NCBI GenBank assembly: GCA_964654285.1 | Contig: CAZZJC010000004.1 | Span: 107,128 to 171,127, forward strand | Direction: 5' to 3' | DNA length: 64,000 bases | Source of the DNA: BJHQ01 sp964654285 | Lineage (GTDB): Bacteria > Planctomycetota > UBA11346 | Shown: piece after piece, positions 54,300-62,809 of the stretch | Layout of the letters: each line of letters opens with the position of its first letter | Position numbering within the stretch: position 1 is the stretch's first letter | Program-made: the position numbers and the translations under genes | The notes under the pieces: model-generated | What the model saw: only the letters and a program-made list of their open reading frames with translations | Databases searched by the model: none | What the model was told of the DNA's origin: nothing

Positions 54300-55412
54300 A
54301 TGACCACGGGCATCCTTCTCGCCGGCTTCGGCGGTCCTGAACCGGGTTGCTGCGGCCGCCGGCCCGACTGCCCGCGCACGCCGGGCTGCGAAGCGGAATG
54401 CTTCGTCGCCAAGGTGCTGGACAGCCGGCCCCGCCCAGCCCCGGCGCCATCGGCCGGCCCATCCGCGAAGCCCGGCGGGACGGGACGCCCCTCAGGCGGC
54501 GCCGACGCCAATCCGGCAGCCCGCATCCAGGCCGTCGCGGCGCACTACCACGCCGTCGCCGGCGGATTCAGTCCCTACAACCAGCGCAGCCGCGACCAGG
54601 CGCTGGCCCTGCGCCGCGAACTGGCGCGGCGCGGCCTCGACGCGCCGGTCGCCCTCGGCTTCCGCCACTGGCAGCCGTGGCTCGATCAGGCGCTGGCGGA
54701 ACTGTCCGCCCAGGACTGCACGGACTGCATCGTGGTTCCGCTCACCGCGCACCACGCCGGATCAGGCTGGGATTCCTACCGCACCGACGCGGAGGACGCC
54801 GCGAAGCGCCTGGAGAATCCCATCGCGGTCCGCGCCATCGTGCCGCCGCTCTTCGACCGCCCCGGACTCATCGCCGCGCTCGCCGCCCGCGTCCGCGCCG
54901 CCACCGCCGGCTGGAGCGCCGACCGCTTCGCCGCCGCCCGCCTGATCGTCGCCGCCCATGCCGTGCCGCTGCCGGTCGAACGCTCCAGCCCGTATCGGAC
55001 CCAGATCGCCGCCACCGCACGGCTGCTCGCGGAAGCGCTCGGCCATCCAGCCCACGCGCTCGCCTTCCAGAGCGCCCCGCCGACCTCCGCCATCCCGTGG
55101 TCGTCCCCGCTCATCGCCGACGTGCTGAAGGAGGCCGCCGCCAGCGGCGCCCAGGATGTCATCGTCAGTCCGGCGGGGTTCCTGGTCGACCACGTCGAGG
55201 TGCTCTACGACCTCGATGTCGAAGCCCAGGCGCTCTGCCGCCAGCTCGGCCTCGGCTGGACCCGCGCCGAAGGCGTCCACGACCATCCGGCGTTCATCGC
55301 GGCGATGGCGGAGGCGATCGCCGAGACGCTCGCTGCCAAGGCGCAGGCTCAGCCGGCCGCGATGCTCCAGTCCAATGTTTCACCAGCGCGGAACGGCACC
55401 ACATCGCCGTAA
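54300..55412 (+). CDS. hemH: Ferrochelatase-like protein with cysteine-rich N-terminus
   Basis: Ferrochelatase inserts Fe2+ into the porphyrin ring as the last step of haem synthesis. The 370-residue product has a GGFSPYNQRS loop, AAHAVPLP with the putative catalytic His, FQSAPPTSAIPW and the C-terminal signature GFLVDHVEVLYDLDVEA. Where others have the VRPFL segment, it has CCGRRPDCPRTPGCEAEC (Cys 17, 18, 24, 30, 34) and a Pro/Gly linker. Gene end overlaps convergent pyrC by 64 bases. Confidence 0.82.
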   Translation: MTTGILLAGFGGPEPGCCGRRPDCPRTPGCEAECFVAKVLDSRPRPAPAPSAGPSAKPGGTGRPSGGADANPAARIQAVAAHYHAVAGGFSPYNQRSRDQALALRRELARRGLDAPVALGFRHWQPWLDQALAELSAQDCTDCIVVPLTAHHAGSGWDSYRTDAEDAAKRLENPIAVRAIVPPLFDRPGLIAALAARVRAATAGWSADRFAAARLIVAAHAVPLPVERSSPYRTQIAATARLLAEALGHPAHALAFQSAPPTSAIPWSSPLIADVLKEAAASGAQDVIVSPAGFLVDHVEVLYDLDVEAQALCRQLGLGWTRAEGVHDHPAFIAAMAEAIAETLAAKAQAQPAAMLQSNVSPARNGTTSP

Positions 55413-56362
55413 CTCGCTGGAACGGTCTGCGGGCGGCGCACGAGGGTGATCCGCTGCGACATCGGTGGCAGGCGGTAGAACGCGGCGCCGAAGCGGCAGG
55501 CGAAGGCTTCCAGGCGGTCGAGCATGCCCAGGCGGTCGAAGGTGGTGGCGAGGTACGGCAGCAGGAGCGGCTGGGTGAAGACGCCGGCGCAGGCGCAGGC
55601 GGTCTCCTTATCATGCCGTGGATGCGGGGCGGAATCGCTGCCCAGGAAAAATCGTGGATGCGCGGCGGCGACCACCGCGCGCAGGGCGGCGCGGTCGCTG
55701 GGATACTTCGCCACCGGCTTGCAGAAGTTGTGGTTCTTCCCGGCCCAGTCGTCGACGGTGAGTTCGAGGTGGTGCGCGGTGATGGTCGCCGCGACGGTGT
55801 CGCCCAGGCGCTGGACGCAGGCCACCGCCGCCGCCGAGGTCACATGTTCGAGGACGATCCGGAGCCGGGGGAAGGCCCGGTGCAGGCGTTCGAGCTCGCC
55901 CAGGAAGCGCTCCTCGGCGTCGAGGACGCACGCCCCGCCCTGGCCGGGCGGGACCTCGCCGTGCAGGCTGAGGACGATGCCGTCGTCCTGCATCGCGGCG
56001 AAGGCGGGATACCACGGTTCGTAGGACTCGACCCCGGCCTCGCTGTTGGTGGTCGCGCCCTTGGGATAGCTCTTCACCGCCGCAATCTTGCGTTCGGCGC
56101 AGCGCCGCACCTCGGCCGCGTCGAGCGCGGGCGTCAGATAGACGGTGGCGAGCACCTCGAGCGCGGGATCGATGCGGCGGATCTCGTCGCGGTAGGCGGC
56201 GGCGGCGGCGGCGGTCGCGAGCGGCGGCTTGAGGTTCGGCATCGCGAGCACGCGCCCGGCCCCGCCCGCACGCACCTGGGGCACGACCTGGCGCAGGCGG
56301 TCGCCCTGGCGCAGGTGGACGTGCAGATCGTCAGCGAGGGGGAGCGAAAGCCGGTCGGTCAT
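55349..56362 (-). CDS. pyrC: Dihydroorotase
   Basis: PyrC cyclises carbamoyl-aspartate to dihydroorotate in pyrimidine synthesis. The 337-residue class II enzyme has DDLHVHLRQGD and the carbamylated-lysine region AVKSYPKGATTNS. Zinc ligands are seen in LSLHGE and LEHVTS, with the catalytic Asp in FLGSDSAPH. It is coupled to lolA upstream by ATGA. pyrD is 26 kb away. Confidence 0.96.
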   Translation of the reverse strand: MTDRLSLPLADDLHVHLRQGDRLRQVVPQVRAGGAGRVLAMPNLKPPLATAAAAAAYRDEIRRIDPALEVLATVYLTPALDAAEVRRCAERKIAAVKSYPKGATTNSEAGVESYEPWYPAFAAMQDDGIVLSLHGEVPPGQGGACVLDAEERFLGELERLHRAFPRLRIVLEHVTSAAAVACVQRLGDTVAATITAHHLELTVDDWAGKNHNFCKPVAKYPSDRAALRAVVAAAHPRFFLGSDSAPHPRHDKETACACAGVFTQPLLLPYLATTFDRLGMLDRLEAFACRFGAAFYRLPPMSQRITLVRRPQTVPASYGDVVPFRAGETLDWSIAAG

Positions 56363-57090
56363 GGTTTCTGGCCCGGGGCGGGTGGAGCGAGCTTCTCAGG
56401 CGCGATGGCGCCATCGCGGGTGAAGCGGGTGATCGCGTGCACGTGGCGGTTCCCTTGCGGATCGTCGTAGACCACGCGCAGCGGCGCCAGCCCGGCATCG
56501 AGCGCGAGTTCGATCCGGCTGACCTCGCGCGCGACCTGCTGGTCGATGGGCGTCAGCAGCAGGCGCTTCACGCCGGCCGGATCGCCGTCGGCCGGGCCGG
56601 CGACGCCGAGGCGGAAGTCCCGCGCCAGCGCGTCCAGATCCAGCCGGGCGCAGGCGAGCAGCCGGCGCACCACCGGGTCGGCCTCGGCCAGACGATAGAT
56701 CTTGGGCGGATCCGGCGGGGATTCGGGGTCGAAGCGCTGCTGTTCCCAGATGCGTTCCCCGTCCGACACCAGGCGGAGCTTCGTCCCCGGCCCATCCTGG
56801 CCGTCGAAGGTCACCGCGAAGCGGTCGGGGAGCAGCAGGTCGAGTTCGCCGGTGCAGGCGCGTCCGGCCTCGGCGGGTTCGTCGATCCGGCGCACGCGCC
56901 GGGTGAATGCGGCCGAGATGGATTTCAAGCCCGTCTGACGTGCCCGCACCTGGTCGAGGAAGGCGCGATCGGCCTCGGTCAAAGGACCCGACGGGGGCGG
57001 GGGCGGCGAGGGGACAACGGGCGGTGCGACCGGCACCGGGATCTCGCCTGCGGACAGGATGGCGACGAGCAGCAGAGGGACGACGCGCAT
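56359..57090 (-). CDS. lolA: LolA-family outer-membrane lipoprotein carrier
   Basis: LolA shuttles lipoproteins across the periplasm. The 243-residue product has a signal peptide (MRVVPLLLVAILSAGE), a proline-rich spacer and the family half-barrel (ISAAFTRRVRR, LLLPDRFAVTFDG, ERIWEQQRFDP, ISRIELALDAGLAPLRVVY). It is the first gene of a lolA-pyrC pair with an ATGA overlap, an odd functional pairing. Divergent from the TraF-like gene. Confidence 0.78.
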   Translation of the reverse strand: MRVVPLLLVAILSAGEIPVPVAPPVVPSPPPPPSGPLTEADRAFLDQVRARQTGLKSISAAFTRRVRRIDEPAEAGRACTGELDLLLPDRFAVTFDGQDGPGTKLRLVSDGERIWEQQRFDPESPPDPPKIYRLAEADPVVRRLLACARLDLDALARDFRLGVAGPADGDPAGVKRLLLTPIDQQVAREVSRIELALDAGLAPLRVVYDDPQGNRHVHAITRFTRDGAIAPEKLAPPAPGQKP

Positions 57091-57249
57091 GGGTGGGACT
57101 GTCGGCCCAGTCCCGATGAAGGAAAGTCCGGCGAACCGCACCGGATCCGGCGCGATCCGGCGACGCAACACCTGCTCTGGTCGACCAGGAACACATTGCG
57201 CACCACGATGCTCTGATGTACCACTCACCATCCTTTTTCAGGAGCACCC

Positions 57250-58764
57250 ATGCGTCACGCCCTCTCCGCCACCCTCCTCGCCCTCGCGTCCACCGCTGCG
57301 GCCCAGGACATCACCATCGTCGGAACCCGCTCGCTCGGCATGGGCGGCACCGGTGTCGCCAGCGCCGACGACGTCACGGTGCAGTACCACAACCCTGGCA
57401 TCCTCGGCTTCATGGGCCGGATGGAGAAGGCCGAGGCCGATCCCAAGGCGGACCCCAAGGACATCAAGGAGGTCCGCTCGGCTTCCGACAACAACAACCT
57501 CGGCCGCAAGGATTTCGGGCTGGGGATCGATGCCCAGGTGGGGGTGCAGATCCGCGGCACCCTGGCCGACCAGATCGACAAGCTGGACAAGATCGACTAC
57601 AAGAAGCTCGGCCAGCAGGGGATCACCAGCCAGCAGGACGCCCGCGATCTGCTGACGACCCTGGAATCCTTCAAGACGCTCGCCGATCCCGGCAACGGCT
57701 TCACCGCCGATGCGACCGGCGGCGTGGGCATCCGCATCGGCCACTTCGCCGTCGGCGCCCGGTTCCAGGCGCAGACCGTGGGCTATGTCAAGGATATCGA
57801 CCTCAACAACATCGGGGTCGGCCTGAGCAGCTCCGCCCTCGCCAACCAGGTGAACACCAACGCGGCCGCTCCGACCGGCTACACCCCGACCCTGCTCACC
57901 CCGGCGCAGCAGGCGCAGCTCGCCACCGCGCTCGGTGGCGGAGCCGCCGGCACCGCCGCCGCCACCGCGCTCGACTACCAGGCTTCGCAAGCCGGCATCA
58001 CCCAGGCCCAGATCACCAGCCTGTTCCCCGATCTGATCACCGTCGCCAACGGGGCGACCAGCAACCTCGACAACAACACCACCAGCGTGACCGCCTACGG
58101 CTACGGCATCGGCGAGATCCCGGTCAGCTATGGCGTCGCCCTCGGCGACCACCTGGCCATCGGGGTGACCGGCAAGTACATGGTGGGCCGGGTCTATGCG
58201 ACCAACGTCCTGGTCTTCAACAAGGACAGCCAGGACGAGATCATGAAGGTCCGGGAGAACTACCAGCAGACCTCGCAGTTCGGCGTCGACGCCGGCATCA
58301 TCGCGCGCATCCCGTATTTCCAAGTCGGTCTCACCGGCCGCAACCTCAACAATCCGACCTTCAAGGGGCCGACCGTCGCCGGCGTCAAGCTCGACGACGT
58401 GACCCTCGACCGCCAGTTCACCGCCGGCGCCGCGTTCCTGAAGACCTGGTCGTGGTTCTCGTTCTCGATCGCTGGCGACCTCGACCTCAACCAGACCAGA
58501 TCGCTGCTGCCCGGGGTCAAGTCGCAGAAGGCCTCCGGCGGCGTGGAGCTCGTCCTCGCCCGCTTCCTGTCGCTGCGCGCCGGCGCCTACCAGAACCTGG
58601 CCTACGACCAGGATCCCCTGGTCCTCACCGCCGGCGTCGGTATCGACCTCTGGGCCATGCGCTTCGACCTCGCCGCCGCCGCGGCGACCGAAACCGCGAC
58701 CTGGGATGGCAAGGAATACCCCAAGGAAGGCCGCGTCGCCGCCCAGTTCGCGATTGATTTCTGA
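57250..58764 (+). CDS. TraF-like outer-membrane beta-barrel protein
   Basis: The 504-residue product has a signal peptide (MRHALSATLLALASTAAAQD), the start motif GTRSLGMGGTGVASADD and many amphipathic beta strands ending in an aromatic terminus (RVAAQFAIDF), the mark of an outer-membrane barrel. The N-terminal motif resembles the conjugal-transfer TraF_2 family and FadL-like barrels. A CAGGAG site precedes the ATG. No conjugation genes are near, so it is more likely a general porin-like or lipid-transport barrel. Confidence 0.68.
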   Translation: MRHALSATLLALASTAAAQDITIVGTRSLGMGGTGVASADDVTVQYHNPGILGFMGRMEKAEADPKADPKDIKEVRSASDNNNLGRKDFGLGIDAQVGVQIRGTLADQIDKLDKIDYKKLGQQGITSQQDARDLLTTLESFKTLADPGNGFTADATGGVGIRIGHFAVGARFQAQTVGYVKDIDLNNIGVGLSSSALANQVNTNAAAPTGYTPTLLTPAQQAQLATALGGGAAGTAAATALDYQASQAGITQAQITSLFPDLITVANGATSNLDNNTTSVTAYGYGIGEIPVSYGVALGDHLAIGVTGKYMVGRVYATNVLVFNKDSQDEIMKVRENYQQTSQFGVDAGIIARIPYFQVGLTGRNLNNPTFKGPTVAGVKLDDVTLDRQFTAGAAFLKTWSWFSFSIAGDLDLNQTRSLLPGVKSQKASGGVELVLARFLSLRAGAYQNLAYDQDPLVLTAGVGIDLWAMRFDLAAAAATETATWDGKEYPKEGRVAAQFAIDF

Positions 58765-58788
58765 CCCGGCCGCCCGCCGAATGCGGGC

Positions 58789-60222
58789 ATGACTCCGCCC
58801 CGCCTGTGGGATGCCTTGCGCTCCGGCGAATCCGCCGTGGCGGCGTGGCTGGGCGGGGTCGAGTTTGCTCCCGCCGCGCTCGCCCAGCGCCCCACCGCCG
58901 CGAGCGATCGCGCGGGCCTGGTCGCGGCGCTGGATTCCCAGCCCGGAAATGACCGCACCCAGACCCGGCGCCTGCTGGAGCCCGGGTCCGTGGCGGTGGT
59001 CTGCGGCCAGCAGCCGGCCGTCGGTGGAGGGCCGCTCTACAGCCTGGTCAAGGCGGCGCACGCGGTGGCGCTGGCCGAAGCCGTCACCGCCTCCGGGCGG
59101 CCCTGCGTGCCGATCTTCTGGTGCGCGAGCGAGGATCACGACCTGGGCGAGGCCGGCCATGCCGACCTGATCGCCCAGAACGGCGATCTGCACCGCCATG
59201 CCGCCGACCTGGGCGCCGGCCGCGCCAGCCTGCGCTTCCGCCCGGCCCGGGCCTGGTGGGATGGATTCCAGCCCCGCCTGGCCGAGGTCGCCGGTCCAGG
59301 GCTTGGCAGCGCCGCGTGGAACGCATGCGAACCGCAAGCGGACGAGGGCATGGGCGCCTGGACCTGCCGCGTCCTGACCCGCCTGCTGCCCGGCCTCGTC
59401 GCGGTGGAGGGCCACCGCCTGCGACCGCTCTGGCGCGAATCGGCCCGGCGCGCGCTTGCCCGCTGGCCGGAGCAGGCCTTGGCTGCGATCGCCCGCGACC
59501 TGGAACAACACGGCTGCGCACCCGCATTCCCCGATCTCGGCCGGCCACCGGTGTTCGCCGACCGGCGTGATGGCCGGGTGGCGATCGACAGCGCGACGGC
59601 GTTGCGCCTGCTCGACGACGATCCCACCGCGTTCAGCCCCGGCGCCGCCCTGCGCCCGGTCCTGCAGCAGGCCGCGCTGCCGGCGGTTGCCTTCATCGCC
59701 GGGCCGGGCGAGGTCGCCTACCACGCCCAGCTCGGGCCGATCTATGCCGCCGCCGAGGTGCCGCGGCCGCAGCTCGTGCCCCGGATCTCGGCCACGCTGC
59801 TGCCCGCCTGGATCGCGCGCGCGGCCGATCGCTGGGGCCTGGATCCGGCCCGGCCCGCATCCCTGCCGCCGACGCTTCCCGCCCCGTTGGCGACCGAGCT
59901 GGCGGCCCTCGACGGAGCGCTCGCCGCGCTCGCCGCCGCGCCGCTGGCTGGCGACGCCGCACGCCGGCGCGCCAGCGGCCTCGCGCGCCTCGGACGCGAG
60001 GCGCAGCGGCTGCGCGCGTCGCTGGCGCGCGGCGAACGCCGGCACGCCGGCCTGCTGCCGCCCGGGGCGGTGCAGGCGTGGCTCAGGCCGCGCGGCTCCG
60101 GCCAGGACCGGACCCTCTGCCTCGCCCAGGCGCTGGTGCTCGGCGGACCGGGCCTCGCCGGCCTCCTGGTCGGATCCGCCCGCTCCACCGCGGCCGGCGA
60201 TTCCGCGATCATCCGGCTGTAG
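58789..60222 (+). CDS. bshC: Bacillithiol biosynthesis cysteine-adding enzyme BshC
   Basis: BshC adds cysteine to glucosaminyl-malate to finish bacillithiol. The 477-residue product has the hallmark GQQPAVGGGPLYSLVKAAHAVALA and PIFWCASEDHDLGEAGH, then GPGEVAYHAQLG. A helical region near the end fits the coiled-coil of the family. bshA and bshB are not in the window. A GAATGCGGGC sequence precedes the ATG. The presence implies a bacillithiol-using cell. Confidence 0.9.
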   Translation: MTPPRLWDALRSGESAVAAWLGGVEFAPAALAQRPTAASDRAGLVAALDSQPGNDRTQTRRLLEPGSVAVVCGQQPAVGGGPLYSLVKAAHAVALAEAVTASGRPCVPIFWCASEDHDLGEAGHADLIAQNGDLHRHAADLGAGRASLRFRPARAWWDGFQPRLAEVAGPGLGSAAWNACEPQADEGMGAWTCRVLTRLLPGLVAVEGHRLRPLWRESARRALARWPEQALAAIARDLEQHGCAPAFPDLGRPPVFADRRDGRVAIDSATALRLLDDDPTAFSPGAALRPVLQQAALPAVAFIAGPGEVAYHAQLGPIYAAAEVPRPQLVPRISATLLPAWIARAADRWGLDPARPASLPPTLPAPLATELAALDGALAALAAAPLAGDAARRRASGLARLGREAQRLRASLARGERRHAGLLPPGAVQAWLRPRGSGQDRTLCLAQALVLGGPGLAGLLVGSARSTAAGDSAIIRL

Positions 60223-60297
60223 CTGCGCCACCGACACCGCGGAGCGGATCCCGCGTTGGCCGCTGGCCGCCCGCATCCTGACCCGCATGCTGCGCGC

Positions 60298-61788
60298 ATG
60301 GTCCTGGTCGTCGTCCCCATCGCCGCCGCCACCGCTGCCGCGCTGATCGCGCAGGCCGACGCGGCGAAACAACAGGGCGCGGATCTCGTCGAGGTCCGCC
60401 TCGACCGCTGCGGGGCGGAACCCGCGAACCTCGTCGCCGCGTTGCCTGCGCTCGCCCTGCCCTACCTGCTGACCGTCCGGCACGCCTCCGAAGGCGGCGA
60501 CTGGCGGGACGGTGAAGCCGCCCGCATCGCGCTGTACCAGGCGGCAGTCGCGGCACGCGCCCCGGCCTACGTCGATGTCGAACTGGCGCATTGGCCGGCA
60601 TTCCAGCGCGCCGGATTCACCCTTCCGACCGCGACGAGACTCATCCTCAGCTACCACGATTTCACCGGCCTGGGCGAGGATCTGGAAGGCAGGATCCGCT
60701 CCATGTACGCCGCCGGCGCGACCGTGGCCAAGGTCGCGATCACGGCGCGCGACAGCACCGATCTGGCGCTCATCGAACGCCTGTACCGTTGGGAACGTCG
60801 ACCGCTGGTTGCGCTGGCGATGGGCGAACATGGCCTGCCCTCGCGCCTGCTCGCCGGCTGCTGGGGCGCGCACCTGACCTTCGCCCGCCTGGATGACGAC
60901 GCCGGTTCGGCGCCGGGGCAACCGACCGTGCGCGACCTGCTCGGGCGGTACCGCCTGCGCAGCCAGGGTCCAGCGACCGCGATCTACGGCGTGATCGGTT
61001 CGCCGATCGCGCACAGCCTCAGCCCGCTCATCCACAATCTCGCCTTCCAGCACACCGGCCGGGATGCGGTCTACGTGCCGTTCCGGGTCGAGGACGCGCC
61101 GGCGTTCTGGCAGGCCTGCGGTGCCTGGATCGCCGGATTGTCGGTGACCATCCCGCACAAGCACGTCCTGCAACCGCTCATGGACGGGCTGGAGGATCTC
61201 GCCGCCGGGATCGGCGCGATGAACACGGTCTGGCGCGATCAGCATGGGAAACTGCTGGGCGCCAACACCGACGCCGAGGCCATCCGCGCCTGCCTGCTCG
61301 ATGCCGGGGCGAACCTCAAAGACCGCCGCGTCCTGGTGCTCGGCGCCGGCGGGGTCGCCCGCGCGGCGGTGTTCTCGGCGCTCAGCGGGGGGGCGAAGGT
61401 CACCATCGCCAACCGTACCCCGGAGCGCGCCGAGGAGCTCGCTGCCGAGTCCGGCGCCAGCGCCGTCGCGTGGGAATCCGCGCGCGGGATCGCCTACGAC
61501 ATCCTGATCAACGGCACCGCGGTCGGCATGCGCAAGAACGGTGTCGACCCCGACGAATCGCCCTGGCCCGGCGACGCGCACCGCCCCGGCACCACGGTCT
61601 TCGACACGGTCTACGTGCCGCTGGAAACCCGCTTCCTGCGCGACGCCCAGATGGCCGGCTGCCGCACCATCTGCGGCCTCGACATGTTCATCTGCCAGGC
61701 GGTCGGCCAGTTCCACCGCTGGACCGGCCTCGCGGCGCCTGAACCGCTGATGCGACGCGCGGCGCTGGAGCAGCTGGAACGCCGCTGA
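60298..61788 (+). CDS. aroDE: Bifunctional 3-dehydroquinate dehydratase/shikimate dehydrogenase
   Basis: The 496-residue protein fuses two shikimate-pathway enzymes. The N-terminal type I dehydratase (~1-215) has the Schiff-base lysine region AKVAITARD and the catalytic His in LILSYHDF. The C-terminal dehydrogenase (~240-490) has GSPIAHSLSPLIHN, TIPHKHVLQPL, GANTDAEA and the NADP motif GAGGVARAA. The fusion is known in plants and some bacteria and may channel dehydroquinate products. Start chosen at the ATG before VLVVVPIAAAT. Confidence 0.95.
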   Translation: MVLVVVPIAAATAAALIAQADAAKQQGADLVEVRLDRCGAEPANLVAALPALALPYLLTVRHASEGGDWRDGEAARIALYQAAVAARAPAYVDVELAHWPAFQRAGFTLPTATRLILSYHDFTGLGEDLEGRIRSMYAAGATVAKVAITARDSTDLALIERLYRWERRPLVALAMGEHGLPSRLLAGCWGAHLTFARLDDDAGSAPGQPTVRDLLGRYRLRSQGPATAIYGVIGSPIAHSLSPLIHNLAFQHTGRDAVYVPFRVEDAPAFWQACGAWIAGLSVTIPHKHVLQPLMDGLEDLAAGIGAMNTVWRDQHGKLLGANTDAEAIRACLLDAGANLKDRRVLVLGAGGVARAAVFSALSGGAKVTIANRTPERAEELAAESGASAVAWESARGIAYDILINGTAVGMRKNGVDPDESPWPGDAHRPGTTVFDTVYVPLETRFLRDAQMAGCRTICGLDMFICQAVGQFHRWTGLAAPEPLMRRAALEQLERR

Positions 61789-61797
61789 TCCCGCGCC

Positions 61798-62214
61798 TCA
61801 CCCCGCGCAATCCGTGACGCAGCGGAAGCCGACATTGGCGCAGCGATCCATCTTCGGGCCGCAGAGCAGCATCTTCTCATGCACGTCGCAGGGCTGGGCG
61901 CCGGAGGCCACGTACCAGAAGCTGCCGTCGATCGCGAGATGGCTGCCTCCGCGCAGGATGACGTAGCGGGTGTGGCCATCGTCACGTTCGCTCTCGGTCA
62001 GCTCCCAGACGTTGCCGGCCAGGTCGAGCACGCCGTAGGGCGACGCCCCGGCAGGGAAGGCGTCCACCGGGGTGGTGTCCGCGCCGCGATCGTTGCAGAA
62101 GCCTGGATCAACGCGGTTGCCGTAGCCATATTCCCGACCCCAGCGGGAGAACCGGTGCTTGGACCGCTCGCGGCCATCGGCGCACTCACCCCAGGATGGC
62201 CAGGGCGGCGAGGG
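61798..62214 (-). pseudogene. C-terminal half of a formylglycine-generating-enzyme family gene
   Basis: About 138 codons remain open, giving WGREYGYGNRVDPGFCNDRG, YGVLDLAGNVWELTESE and GFRCVTDCAG, the core of the FGE-sulfatase/SUMF1 domain. The N-terminal half is missing: an in-frame stop (TAG) lies at 62215-62217, directly upstream. The first ATG (62067) leaves only 89 residues. So it is a truncated remnant, sitting at the edge of the AT-rich island. Its former partner is not visible. Confidence 0.7.
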
Positions 62215-62313
62215 CTAGGCGAGCGGAAAGATTGAGCCAGCGGAGCACGATGGGGAGCTTATTGGGGTGGTTGGGGACGTCCACGGGCGAGATCGTGAAG
62301 AAATACCAAAAAC

Positions 62314-62364
62314 CGTAGCGAAGGTGGCGATGGGTCGCCACGGACATTTTTCGACTTCGCTACG
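62314..62364 (-). terminator. Strong nested hairpin terminator
   Basis: Two nested perfect stems are seen: outer CGTAGCGAAG/CTTCGCTACG (10 bp) and inner GTGGCGA/TCGCCAC (7 bp). On the minus strand they are followed by GGTTTTTGG. It most likely ends minus-strand transcripts from the toxin/immunity pair. Confidence 0.7.
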
Positions 62365-62527
62365 TGTGCGGATTGTCAATCGGGCGTCAGGGAAGTGCTA
62401 TGGATCAGGGTTCAAGGGTCGTGGGACCTTACGCCGGTTTATCCGTGCGCAGCGAGTGGTGGCGATTCAATAACGAATCAAATACGGGCATGTCCGGTAT
62501 TCTCGACCGTCGTGGAATCACTAATAT

Positions 62528-62809
62528 TCATAAATTCGAAAGTCTGATCACCACACCAATGCTTACAGACAAGCACAAAAATGCTATAATAAAATGAGCA
62601 CTATGGATATTGATGGCTCTTTTGCGTTGAATAATCAAATATACAATTCGCGCCGTCACGAAAATAGAAAATACAATCCCGAACATAATTGTTATTAACG
62701 TTGACGCGAAACCCCCAGATCCGCGCGGCTCAACGGCAGGAAGAATAAATGGATACCATAATAAAGAATAGAGTACAGTTAAAAACAAAATAAAGATTGA
62801 CGTTTTCAT
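62528..62809 (-). CDS. Small integral-membrane protein, probable immunity protein
   Basis: The 93-residue product has about three membrane helices (residues ~3-25, ~38-60, ~70-90) and low GC unlike the rest of the window. It overlaps the stop of the upstream Rhs-tip gene in ATGA, the tight coupling typical of toxin/immunity pairs. The membrane location fits protection against a phospholipase-like toxin. No homologue is recognised; immunity is inference from position, size and overlap. Confidence 0.55.
   Translation of the reverse strand: MKTSIFILFLTVLYSLLWYPFILPAVEPRGSGGFASTLITIMFGIVFSIFVTARIVYLIIQRKRAINIHSAHFIIAFLCLSVSIGVVIRLSNL

Noticed and set aside
57250..58764. TraF similarity as evidence of a conjugation locus
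   Set aside because: No other transfer gene is present and the barrel family is widespread outside conjugative elements.
57238..61716. A 1492-codon open frame on the minus strand across the TraF-like, bshC and aroDE genes
   Set aside because: It is an antisense shadow caused by high GC; the plus-strand genes carry recognisable catalytic motifs and it does not.
62186..62347. A 53-codon minus-strand frame ending in a hydrophobic helix
   Set aside because: Its start codon lies within the nested terminator hairpin, it has no ribosome site, and it overlaps the FGE remnant; probably chance or a remnant.
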